A program made the position numbers and the translations under genes. Below are positions 1 through 6,634 of a stretch of DNA of 8,935 nt, piece by piece. Position 1 is the stretch's first letter. Every line of letters begins with the position of its first letter. Location of the stretch: the NCBI GenBank assembly GCA_018712465.1, contig DVGY01000163.1:1-8935 (forward strand), in the 5' to 3' direction. A model generated the notes under the pieces. It was given only the letters and a program-made list of their open reading frames with translations. It was not told where the DNA came from and ran no database searches. The stretch comes from Candidatus Egerieicola pullicola (GTDB taxonomy: Bacteria > Bacillota > Clostridia > Oscillospirales > Ruminococcaceae).

Positions 1-2
1 GA

Positions 3-23
3 GCGAAACCGGCAACGGTTCGC
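3..23 (+). other. RNA hairpin capped by a GCAA tetraloop
   Basis: Bases 7-11 (AACCG) pair with 16-20 (CGGTT) around a GCAA tetraloop of the GNRA type. The stem extends to 3-5 with 21-23 if A6 is bulged. The hairpin lies just before the terminator at 43-77. It could be the 3' part of a structured leader or small RNA, or a chance fold in the end of an upstream gene: all three plus-strand frames are open over 1-42. I do not recognise a known RNA family. Confidence 0.35.
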
Positions 24-42
24 CCGCCCAGCGAAACAGATC

Positions 43-77
43 CGCAGACGCTCCCAAGATGTGGCGTCTGCGTTTTT
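43..77 (+). terminator. Intrinsic terminator just upstream of the patatin gene
   Basis: A perfect 9-bp stem (43-51 CGCAGACGC with 64-72 GCGTCTGCG), a 12-nt loop and a T-rich tail beginning at 73 make a standard Rho-independent terminator. It either ends an upstream transcript outside the window or acts as an attenuator for the operon starting at 108. Only about 10 bases separate its T tract from the Shine-Dalgarno of that operon, and no promoter is visible between them. Confidence 0.8.
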
Positions 78-107
78 CTTTTTCGTCTGGAAAAGGAGGG
101 AGTACTG

Positions 108-962
108 ATGAATAGCAAACAAACAGCATTGGTTCTAGAAGGCGGCGGAATGCGGGGAGTCTACACCGCCGGCGTGCTGGACCGGTTTCTGGAAGAAAAA
201 TTGGAATTTGACTTTTGCTACGGGGTGTCGGCAGGAGCCTGTCACGCCTGCAGCTTTCTGTCCCGGCAGCATGGAAGAGCCTTTGCTGTCAATGTGGACT
301 ACCTGGACGACAACCGGTACTTGAGCGTCAAAAGCTGGCTGAAAACCGGAAATTTGTTCGGAGCGGAAATGCTCTATGACATCATCCCCAACCAGCTCAA
401 CCTCTATGACTACGACGCCTTTGCCAAAAATCCCACCAAATTCTTTGCGGTGGCCACCGACTGTCTCACCGGCAAGGCGGAATACTTTCCCATCACCGAA
501 ATGCACCGGGACGTAATTAAGGTGCGGGCGTCTAGTTCCTTGCCCCTGCTCAGCCGTATGGTGGAGATTGACGGACGGCCCTATCTGGACGGAGGGTTAG
601 CCGACTCCATTCCGGTGGACAAAGCCCGTCAGGACGGCGCCACCAAACAGGTGGTTGTCTTAACCCGTCAGCCAGGATACCGGAAAGAAAAAAGCGGCTC
701 CCTGCCTCTGGTTCGCCTGCGGTACCGCCATTACCCCAATCTGGTGAAAACCGTAGCTACCCGGCATATCCGCTACAACCAGACTCTGGAAGAGATCGAA
801 GCGGGGAAAGGAAAGGGAGAGCTGTTCGTCATCCAGCCTCAAGCGCCCTTGGAAGTGAGCCGCACCGAAAAGAACCGGGAAAAGCTCACTGCCGCGTATC
901 TGCAGGGCTGGCGGGACGCAGAATGGGCCATGGCAGACCTAAAGAAATTTTTGGAAGAGTAA
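108..962 (+). CDS. Patatin-like phospholipase family protein (YjjU-like)
   Basis: This is a predicted cytosolic lipid acyl hydrolase of the patatin fold, which uses a Ser-Asp dyad. The N-terminus carries the glycine-rich oxyanion loop GGGMRG (residues 12-17). The nucleophile elbow is GVSAG (39-43, Ser41), and the catalytic Asp161 lies in a DGG motif (161-163). The 284-aa length and the motif spacing fit the bacterial YjjU-type subgroup; no signal peptide or membrane segment is seen. The ATG at 108 is chosen because AAAGGAGGG lies at about 92-100; the frame is open further upstream but without another good start. It is the first gene of an operon: the Shine-Dalgarno of the response regulator overlaps its stop codon. 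A link to membrane-stress sensing by the downstream kinase is inference; the true substrate is unknown. Confidence 0.9.
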   Translation: MNSKQTALVLEGGGMRGVYTAGVLDRFLEEKLEFDFCYGVSAGACHACSFLSRQHGRAFAVNVDYLDDNRYLSVKSWLKTGNLFGAEMLYDIIPNQLNLYDYDAFAKNPTKFFAVATDCLTGKAEYFPITEMHRDVIKVRASSSLPLLSRMVEIDGRPYLDGGLADSIPVDKARQDGATKQVVVLTRQPGYRKEKSGSLPLVRLRYRHYPNLVKTVATRHIRYNQTLEEIEAGKGKGELFVIQPQAPLEVSRTEKNREKLTAAYLQGWRDAEWAMADLKKFLEE

Positions 963-977
963 GGAGGGCCGGGCCGG

Positions 978-1649
978 ATGTACCGCATTTTCATTGTGGA
1001 GGACGACCCCATCATCGCCAAAACCCTAAAAGAGTATCTGGAACGCTGGAACTTCCAGATAGCGCTGACGGAGGACTTTTCCCAGGTGCTGGCGGAATTC
1101 GGGCAATTTGACCCGCATTTGGTGCTGTTGGATATTTCCCTGCCCTTTTTTAACGGCTACTACTGGTGCGGGGAAATCCGCAAAATCTCCAAGGTCCCCA
1201 TTCTATTTCTCTCCTCCGCTTCGGATAAACTCAACCAGGTCATGGCCATGAACCTGGGTGGGGACGACTTTATCCCAAAACCCTTTGACCTGGAAATGTT
1301 GCTGGCAAAAATCCAGGCACTGCTGCGGCGCAGCTACGACTTTTCCGGCCAAACCGGATGGCTGAGCTGGAACGGGCTGTTGTTTTCCCCTGGAGAAGGC
1401 ATCGTAACCCAGGGTGAGAACCGGGAGGAGCTGACCAAAAATGAAAACCGCATCCTTCAGGTACTGCTGGAAAACCGGGGACAGACCGTTTCCCGGCAGG
1501 TGCTGATGAACCGGCTGTGGGAAAGCGACGCTTTTGTGGATGAAAATACCCTGACGGTGAACGTGGCCCGGCTGCGGAAAAAGCTGGAAGCCTTAGGTGC
1601 CAAGGGGATGATCAAAACCAAAAAGGGAGAGGGGTATCTGGTGGAATGA
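978..1649 (+). CDS. OmpR/PhoB-family response regulator, BceR-like
   Basis: This 223-aa DNA-binding response regulator should be phosphorylated by the kinase encoded immediately downstream. The receiver domain (about 1-115) has the acidic pocket at E8/D9/D10, the phospho-acceptor Asp52 in LLDISLP, the switch Ser near 79-80 and the conserved Lys101 in PKPF. The C-terminal half (about 125-223) is a winged-helix trans_reg_C domain with the typical ending KTKKGEGYLVE. The Shine-Dalgarno AAGGAGGG (961-968) overlaps the patatin stop codon, giving 15 bp between the genes and indicating translational coupling. Overall it resembles the BceR/GraR branch that controls responses to cell-wall antibiotics and cationic peptides in Firmicutes. 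The target genes are unknown, because no BceAB-type transporter is in this window. Confidence 0.93.
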   Translation: MYRIFIVEDDPIIAKTLKEYLERWNFQIALTEDFSQVLAEFGQFDPHLVLLDISLPFFNGYYWCGEIRKISKVPILFLSSASDKLNQVMAMNLGGDDFIPKPFDLEMLLAKIQALLRRSYDFSGQTGWLSWNGLLFSPGEGIVTQGENREELTKNENRILQVLLENRGQTVSRQVLMNRLWESDAFVDENTLTVNVARLRKKLEALGAKGMIKTKKGEGYLVE

Positions 1650-2632
1650 AATTTCTTTCCTATCTCCGGGACCGATGGAAGGTGCTCCTGCTACTGGTCC
1701 TCTGTCTGGGTGCCTTCACCGGCGTGCTGTTGCTTTACCGAGTGGAGACAGAAGCCTTAGGGTACGGCCTGATGGTGGCGGGAATTGCCATACTGATTGG
1801 ATTTTGCATTGACTTTACCCGCTACCGCCACCGATTTGACAACCTAACGCAAGCCAAGGCTAAAGTTCCCTATGAATTAGACCTTCCGGCCCCTTCCAGT
1901 CATCAGGAACGGGAATATCAACAGTTGGTGCGCGCCTTGTTTGAGCAGTACCGGGCCCTGGATAACCGAAGCCAACAGACCAAGCGGGACACCCAGGACT
2001 ACTATTCCCTTTGGGTGCATCAAATCAAGGTACCCATCTCCGCCATGGATCTGCTGCTACAAACCCATCCGGGACCGGACACGCCGGCTCTCCAAGGGGA
2101 GTTATTTAAAATCCGACGGTATGTGGAGATGGTGCTCAGCTATCTGCGACTGGAAAGCTCCACCACCGACTACCTGATTCGACGGTACGATCTGGATGAG
2201 ATCATCAAGCAGGGAGTGCGGAAATTTGCCTCCCTGTTCATCCTCTCCCAGGTGAAACTGGAATTTTTACCCACCAATCTCCGGGTGCTCACCGATGAAA
2301 AGTGGCTGGGATTTGCCTTGGAGCAGCTTCTCTCCAACGGAGTGAAGTACACCAAGCCCGGCGGGACGGTAAAGATCTACGCAAAACCGGAACAGATTTT
2401 AGTGGTAGAGGATACCGGCATTGGCATTGCCCCAGAGGACCTGCCCCGGATCTGGGACAAAGGGTTTACTGGCTTAAACGGGCGGATGGAACAGAAATCC
2501 ACCGGGCTGGGGTTATACCTTTGCAAGCGGGTGCTCACTAACCTAGGCCACAGCATTCAGATTTTCTCCCAACCGGGAAAAGGCACCCGAGTGGAAGTGG
2601 ACTTAAAGCAGAAAGAGCTGTGGGTGGAATAG
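1646..2632 (+). CDS. BceS-like intramembrane-sensing histidine kinase
   Basis: This 328-aa sensor kinase overlaps the response regulator by 4 bp (ATGA), so the two are translationally coupled partners. The N-terminus has two membrane helices (about 12-31 and 38-55) with only a handful of residues between them, the layout of intramembrane-sensing kinases that lack an extracellular sensor domain. The dimerisation helix carries the phospho-acceptor His125 in the sequence WVHQIKVP, characteristic of BceS/GraS-type kinases. The ATPase part has the N box at EQLLSNGVKYT (Asn231), the G1 box DTGIGI (256-261), an F-box-like region near 264-275 and the G2 box GLGL (287-290). All catalytic motifs look intact. 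In known systems these kinases read the flux state of a BceAB-like ABC transporter; none is adjacent here. A terminator follows 40 bp after the stop codon. Confidence 0.92.
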   Translation: MKFLSYLRDRWKVLLLLVLCLGAFTGVLLLYRVETEALGYGLMVAGIAILIGFCIDFTRYRHRFDNLTQAKAKVPYELDLPAPSSHQEREYQQLVRALFEQYRALDNRSQQTKRDTQDYYSLWVHQIKVPISAMDLLLQTHPGPDTPALQGELFKIRRYVEMVLSYLRLESSTTDYLIRRYDLDEIIKQGVRKFASLFILSQVKLEFLPTNLRVLTDEKWLGFALEQLLSNGVKYTKPGGTVKIYAKPEQILVVEDTGIGIAPEDLPRIWDKGFTGLNGRMEQKSTGLGLYLCKRVLTNLGHSIQIFSQPGKGTRVEVDLKQKELWVE

Positions 2633-2671
2633 ACGGGTCACTGTACGCAGCTTTTTCCATGTTAGTATATC

Positions 2672-2701
2672 AAAAAGGAAGCGAAAATCAGCTTCCTTTT
2701 T
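2672..2701. terminator. Two-way intrinsic terminator between convergent genes
   Basis: The stem GGAAGC (2677-2682) / GCTTCC (2691-2696) is flanked by A and T runs that extend the pairing to 2672-2701 around an 8-nt loop. On the plus strand it ends in a T tract after the kinase gene, and on the minus strand it likewise ends in Ts after the acetyltransferase. It therefore serves both convergent transcripts. Confidence 0.88.
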
Positions 2702-2727
2702 TGTTTTGTCCTTTTCGGGCAAGGCAG

Positions 2728-3186
2728 TTAATTTTCTTCTATAAATTCCGGTTCCGAATCCGATTCAAAAGATTTGGTAAACTTTAAGTGGGTCTGCTCC
2801 ATTCCTTCCCGGAGATAGAAACGGTGGGCGCCGGTGCGGATACGGTTGCTGGTAACTTCAATTTCTCCGCAGCCAAAATCTTGGGCCAACTGGCAGGCCC
2901 GGGCAAACATCTTCCGCCCCACTCCCTGGTTCCGACAGTCAGGGGATACAATCAACTCCAAAATTTCCGCTACTTTGCCTGCATGGTGAAGCTGCCCTTC
3001 CCAGCGCAAATTCAAAACTCCTACCACTCGTCCTTCTTCTTCCCACACCAAACAGTAATACTGTTCCTTTGCCAACTGCTGCCGGAAAATCTCTGCAAAC
3101 CGGTCATAGGGCAGCTGAGTTTGTTCCAACTGGCACATCAACTGATAAATCTGTTTTTCGTCCTTTTGATTTGCTTTTCGATCCAT
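2728..3186 (-). CDS. GNAT-family N-acetyltransferase, PhnO-like
   Basis: This 152-aa acetyl-CoA-dependent N-acetyltransferase covers the complete GNAT fold. Motif A is visible as RNQGVGRKM (residues 85-93), whose R-x-x-G-x-G/A loop binds the CoA pyrophosphate. Motif B is HRFYLREGM (121-129), with Tyr124 in the usual general-acid position. The QLHH segment (65-68), the ILELIVSP strand and the tail AHRFYLREG..EQTHLKFTKSF closely resemble E. coli aminoalkylphosphonate acetyltransferase PhnO as I remember it. No phosphonate (phn) genes are nearby, so the substrate stays open; a small primary amine is likely. The ATG at 3186 is supported by AAAGGAG nine bases upstream. The gene stands alone, divergent from the GH18 gene and convergent with the kinase, with its own candidate promoter. 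Confidence 0.88.
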   Translation of the reverse strand: MDRKANQKDEKQIYQLMCQLEQTQLPYDRFAEIFRQQLAKEQYYCLVWEEEGRVVGVLNLRWEGQLHHAGKVAEILELIVSPDCRNQGVGRKMFARACQLAQDFGCGEIEVTSNRIRTGAHRFYLREGMEQTHLKFTKSFESDSEPEFIEEN

Positions 3187-3263
3187 GATTACGGACTCCT
3201 TTCCGGAACGCTGAAGACAGACCGCTTTTTCCGCTGTCCCCAGATCCTTCCAACAATGCCTTT

Positions 3264-3298
3264 ATGGTAGCATACTTTCCTATTCTGCGCAAACTCAA
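3264..3298 (-). promoter_or_regulatory. Candidate promoter of the acetyltransferase gene
   Basis: On the minus strand the sequence TATGCTACCAT (3274 down to 3264) resembles the Firmicutes extended -10 context TATGCTATAAT. Two overlapping pairings are possible: TTGCGC (3292-3287), 17 bp, TACCAT; or TTGAGT (3298-3293), 18 bp, TATGCT. Each hexamer matches consensus in 3-4 of 6 positions, so the strength is moderate. The location fits the start at 3186. Confidence 0.45.
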
Positions 3299-3410
3299 AA
3301 ACTCATTCAGAAGTTCTCAAGATTTTAATGAAAAAAAACTGCATACCTTCCCTGTTTTCGGAAATGATACTGCAAAACCATCTCCCAAAACGGAAAGGAT
3401 GCGCAAGGTT

Positions 3411-5243
3411 ATGACCCCTCAAATTCGTTTACAGCCCAACGGCGACGGCAGCTACGACCTGTTATTGGAATATTCCCGCTGGGACGCGGAATTCGCAAAA
3501 GGCTTTGACTTCCGCCAATATTGGCGGCACCCCTCCAAATCCCTGGCCCATCGGGTACGGCAGGCGGCAGCGGGCGTTAAGATCCGCAGTGTGAAGGTGC
3601 TGCTCAGCGGGGTGCTGGTGGCAACCCTAGCTTTTTCCGCCTTTACCACCGCTCTGGCTGCTTCCGACAAGTACACCATGGGCTATCTCTACACTGGCAC
3701 CGACAAACAGCAGGTGGAATACGTCAACCAAACCGGAGATTCTCTGGACGTAGTTTCCCCAAGCTACTTTGACATTGCTCAGGACGGCAGCCTCACCCTC
3801 AACACTCCCAGCAGCTACTTTGTGGAGCAGATGCATCAAAGCGGACGAAAGGTGGTGCCCTTTTTAAGCAACCACTGGAACCGCACCGCCGGCATCAACG
3901 CCTTAAAAGACGTGGAGACCCTCTCCACCCAGATTGCCCAGTACGTGGAGCAGTACAATCTGGACGGGGTGAACGTGGACATTGAAAACGTCACCCACAA
4001 CCAACGCAGCCAATACACCCAGTTAGTGCGGCTGCTACGGGAAAAGATTCCGGAACACAAGGAAGTATCGGTGGCAGTGGCCGCCAACCCCAATGGCTGG
4101 ACCGAAGGCTGGCACGGTTCCTACGACTACGCCGCCTTGGCCCAGTACGCCGACCATTTAATGATTATGACCTACGACGAGCACTACGAGGGAGGCGACG
4201 CCGGGCCGGTGGCCAGCATCGGCTTTGTGGAACAGTCCATCCAGTACGCCCTGCGGTACACCACTCCCGATAAAATCGTCATCGGGGTTCCCTTCTATGG
4301 CCGGGTGTGGGGAGTAGACAACACCAGGATCCAAGGCCAGGGAGTCAGCATCAAAACCATCCAGAAGATTTTGAACCAGTGCCCCTCCACCGTCACCTAC
4401 GACACCGCCAGCCAGTCTGTCAAGGCAGAATTCACCGTCCGGCAGGGGGATTCCTTCTCGGTGGGCGGCGGCATCTCCCTGACTCCGGGAAATTATGTGG
4501 TGTGGTACGAAAACCACGATTCTTATGAAGAAAAGCTGGCGTTGATTGAAAAATACAATTTGAAGGGAGCAGGAGCCTGGGCCTTGGGACAGGAAGATGT
4601 GACCATCTGGGATCACTACGAGAACTGGGTGGACGGAGAAGGTTCCGGCACCGGTTCCGGAGGCAGCCAGACTCCCTCCAATCCTGCCGGTTTCTACGAA
4701 GTGAAGCAAGGAGATACCCTCTGGAAAATTGCACAGGAACAGCTTGGGGATGGCAACCGTTACCGGGAAATTATGGAACTCAACGGTTTGACCAGCACCG
4801 AAATCTACCCCGGCGACCTGCTCCGCCTTCCCGGTCAAACGGAGGAAACCCCCTCTACCCCGGACACCTCTCCTTCCTATCGGGAATACACTGTCCAACG
4901 AGGGGACACCCTCTGGAAAATCGCCCAGTCTCAACTGGGGGACGGCAGCCGGTACCGGGAGATTATGACCCTCAACGGCCTTTCCAGCGACGTCCTCACC
5001 CCCGGCCAGGTGCTGCGGATTCCCAGCGGTTCCGGCGGCGGTTCCTCCAATCCCTCCAATCCCTCTACTCCTTCCAACCCCACTCCCACTTATCGGGAGT
5101 ACACCGTGCAGCGGGGAGACAGCCTCTGGAAAATCGCCCAGTCTCAGCTGGGCAGCGGCAGCCGCTACCGGGAAATTGTCAGCCTGAACAATCTCAAAAG
5201 CGAAACGGTATACCCTGGGCAGGTGCTGCGGTTGCCCAAATAA
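3411..5243 (+). CDS. GH18 family glycosidase with three C-terminal LysM domains, membrane-anchored or secreted
   Basis: This is a predicted cell-wall glycosidase of the SleL/YaaH type (GH18, peptidoglycan N-acetylglucosaminidase or chitinase-like). Counting from the ATG at 3411 (610 aa): residues 1-60 form a charged, probably cytosolic tail; 61-83 is one hydrophobic segment ending in ALA-A, a possible signal-peptidase site; about 87-405 is the GH18 barrel; a Gly/Ser linker follows; LysM domains lie at about 429-473, 491-537 and 562-609. The catalytic motif is DGVNVDIE (185-192), with Glu192 as the acid. MTYDEHYEGG (253-262) also fits family members. An upstream in-frame ATG at 3264 would add 49 residues but lacks a Shine-Dalgarno and lies inside the acetyltransferase promoter. 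GGAAAGGA (3392-3399) fits the start at 3411. LysM modules bind GlcNAc-containing wall polymers. A spore role, as for SleL, is possible but unproven. Confidence 0.88.
   Translation: MTPQIRLQPNGDGSYDLLLEYSRWDAEFAKGFDFRQYWRHPSKSLAHRVRQAAAGVKIRSVKVLLSGVLVATLAFSAFTTALAASDKYTMGYLYTGTDKQQVEYVNQTGDSLDVVSPSYFDIAQDGSLTLNTPSSYFVEQMHQSGRKVVPFLSNHWNRTAGINALKDVETLSTQIAQYVEQYNLDGVNVDIENVTHNQRSQYTQLVRLLREKIPEHKEVSVAVAANPNGWTEGWHGSYDYAALAQYADHLMIMTYDEHYEGGDAGPVASIGFVEQSIQYALRYTTPDKIVIGVPFYGRVWGVDNTRIQGQGVSIKTIQKILNQCPSTVTYDTASQSVKAEFTVRQGDSFSVGGGISLTPGNYVVWYENHDSYEEKLALIEKYNLKGAGAWALGQEDVTIWDHYENWVDGEGSGTGSGGSQTPSNPAGFYEVKQGDTLWKIAQEQLGDGNRYREIMELNGLTSTEIYPGDLLRLPGQTEETPSTPDTSPSYREYTVQRGDTLWKIAQSQLGDGSRYREIMTLNGLSSDVLTPGQVLRIPSGSGGGSSNPSNPSTPSNPTPTYREYTVQRGDSLWKIAQSQLGSGSRYREIVSLNNLKSETVYPGQVLRLPK
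4695..5237 (+). repeat. Three tandem LysM-encoding repeats
   Basis: Three LysM units begin near 4695, 4881 and 5094. The shared CTCTGGAAAAT anchor occurs at 4719, 4911 and 5124, so the periods are 192 and 213 bp, the difference being Ser/Pro/Thr/Gly-rich linker length. The second and third units are nearly identical over much of their length at DNA level, including an exact match of more than 20 bases from the anchor onward. This points to recent duplication or gene conversion. Confidence 0.85.
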
Positions 5244-5250
5244 CAAAGAA

Positions 5251-5280
5251 AAAGGGAGGAACTCACTCCTCCCTTTCTCT
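5251..5280. terminator. Two-way intrinsic terminator between the GH18 and GH25 genes
   Basis: A perfect 10-bp stem (5251-5260 AAAGGGAGGA with 5267-5276 TCCTCCCTTT) encloses a 6-nt loop. A pyrimidine-rich tail follows on the plus strand and a T run on the minus strand. It sits 7 bp after the GH18 stop codon and serves both convergent genes. Confidence 0.87.
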
Positions 5281-5298
5281 TCTTTTAGAATGATGGCA

Positions 5299-6336
5299 TC
5301 ACTGTGCCCGGACGTACTCCCCGGAAACATATCCCCAGTTTCCTTCAATATCCACCTGGACCCAGCCGTTGGGAAGGATACAGATGATCCGGAACAGGTT
5401 GCCCTTATTCAGCTTGCGCTTGATGCTGTAATTTAATCCAGGGCCGTTGCGCACCCGAACGTCGTTGCCGGTACAGCTTCCTACTTTGTAGGTGCTTAAT
5501 CCCGCTTTATCCAGGTACTGGTTGACCATCCAGCCGGTGATGCCTCCCTTTTGGACTTTGCTCCAACCCCAGCCATCGTCTGCCAGCCAGGTCAGGATTT
5601 CCCCAGTGTTGGCTTGAGTGAGAACGGCGGCGGCAGTGTGAGCGTCGGCACGGATATTCACGTGTTCCCCGGTGCACCGGACCGTGCTTCCCTCCTGGGG
5701 AACTTCCGGAGTCACGGCAGTGTCTCCGTAGAGGCTGCCGATCTCCGCCGGGAAATCCCGGGTACAGCGGTCCAGGTCTACATTGCCGTTGACTCCGGCC
5801 ACGCTGCCGGTGCTGGTATACTGGTGCATATCCCGCTTTAAGGTGGTGTTATAGGCTTCCCGGTAATCCGCCAGCCAGATGGTGTATTTGGCGGCCAAAG
5901 AATCAAAGTTCAGGTAATTGGTAAACCAGTTGGTGTTGGCGTACACACCTGCCCAATAGCCTGCCTGCTCTATGCTGGAACAGAAGGTCTGAGCGATCTG
6001 AGTGCAGGTGTCCCTTCCTAAAGCGGCGATGGACTGCTCTTCCAAATCGTAGTAGACGGGGAAGTCAAACTGCTTGCCTTGAATGCAGGCCAAACAGGCG
6101 TTGGCTTCCTTGGCAGCATCGGCCACACTGTCGGCATAAGAGTACCAATAGGCTCCAATGTGCAGCCCCACCCCTTTGGCAGCGGCATAAAACTGGTCAA
6201 ATTTCCGGTCTTTTTGGGAGATTTCCCGGCCGTACCCCGCCCGGAGGATCACCCCATAGATCCCGGCGTTTTTCACCGCTAAAAAATCGGTGACGGTATT
6301 ATGCTGAGAAAGGTCAATGAGTTGAAATTCAGCCAT
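5299..6336 (-). CDS. Phage-type endolysin: GH25 muramidase with two SH3b domains
   Basis: This 345-aa lysozyme should cleave the MurNAc-GlcNAc bond of peptidoglycan. The GH25 domain occupies about residues 4-195. Visible catalytic residues are Asp8 in LIDLSQHN, the pair Asp97/Glu99 in VYYDLEE, and a later Asp187 in NVDLD. Two SH3-type wall-binding domains follow at about 218-276 (HVNIRADAH start) and 287-344 (DVRVRNGPG start). There is no signal peptide, as expected of an endolysin that crosses the membrane through a holin pore. The start at 6336 overlaps the holin reading frame by 8 bp, and its Shine-Dalgarno AAGGAGG lies inside the last holin codons, so the two are translationally coupled. 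The gene is on the minus strand and read from the promoter at 6771-6799. Confidence 0.93.
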   Translation of the reverse strand: MAEFQLIDLSQHNTVTDFLAVKNAGIYGVILRAGYGREISQKDRKFDQFYAAAKGVGLHIGAYWYSYADSVADAAKEANACLACIQGKQFDFPVYYDLEEQSIAALGRDTCTQIAQTFCSSIEQAGYWAGVYANTNWFTNYLNFDSLAAKYTIWLADYREAYNTTLKRDMHQYTSTGSVAGVNGNVDLDRCTRDFPAEIGSLYGDTAVTPEVPQEGSTVRCTGEHVNIRADAHTAAAVLTQANTGEILTWLADDGWGWSKVQKGGITGWMVNQYLDKAGLSTYKVGSCTGNDVRVRNGPGLNYSIKRKLNKGNLFRIICILPNGWVQVDIEGNWGYVSGEYVRAQ

Positions 6337-6634
6337 TGGAAGATTCCTCCTTTTCGTTGTCCTTTTTGGGGGCAGTGTAGGTCAAGGCTGCCTGGCTGTC
6401 CTTCAGCCCGGCGGTGGTGGGGTCGTTGACGGCATTCCAGACTCCCCACAGACAGCTCACCAACAAATAAGGATTGGTGACGATTCCCCAAAGCAGCTGC
6501 CCCACTCCCTGCCAGCTGGTCAAATCTGCCGGCTGGAGGCTGTTGTAGGTCAGGGCAGTGAGCAGGATGGTTCCCATCACTTGTACCCAGAAAATGGGGT
6601 TTTTCACCCGCGCCATCCAGTTAATTTTCGTCAT
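6329..6634 (-). CDS. Phage holin, phiLC3 family
   Basis: This 101-aa small membrane protein has two hydrophobic segments (about residues 13-33 and 49-67) and a charged tail (KKDNEKEE). The start MTKINWMARVKNPIFW and the motif DPTTAGLKDSQAALTY (71-86) are hallmarks of the phiLC3-type holin family. It should form lesions in the cytoplasmic membrane that let the co-encoded GH25 endolysin out. The ATG at 6634 is chosen because the strong Shine-Dalgarno GGAAAGGAG (6651-6643) lies 8 bases upstream and the family start matches. The open frame continues upstream to 6931 but reads through the promoter and leader, so the longer form is unlikely. An in-frame ATG 17 codons earlier could give a second, more positively charged form. 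Its reading frame overlaps that of the endolysin. Confidence 0.9.
   Translation of the reverse strand: MTKINWMARVKNPIFWVQVMGTILLTALTYNSLQPADLTSWQGVGQLLWGIVTNPYLLVSCLWGVWNAVNDPTTAGLKDSQAALTYTAPKKDNEKEESSNG

Noticed and set aside
3264..3410. Upstream ATG start for the GH18-LysM protein
   Set aside because: There is no Shine-Dalgarno before 3264 and the extra residues overlap the divergent acetyltransferase promoter; GGAAAGGA supports 3411.
4881..5237. CRISPR-like array in the repeats
   Set aside because: The repeats are coding, 192-213 bp apart, and encode LysM domains; spacer sizes do not fit CRISPR.
4158..5348. 396-residue minus-strand open frame opposite the GH18-LysM gene
   Set aside because: It is antisense to a clear gene with recognisable domains, crosses the two-way terminator and shows no known motifs. 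Low-complexity composition reflects the LysM linkers.
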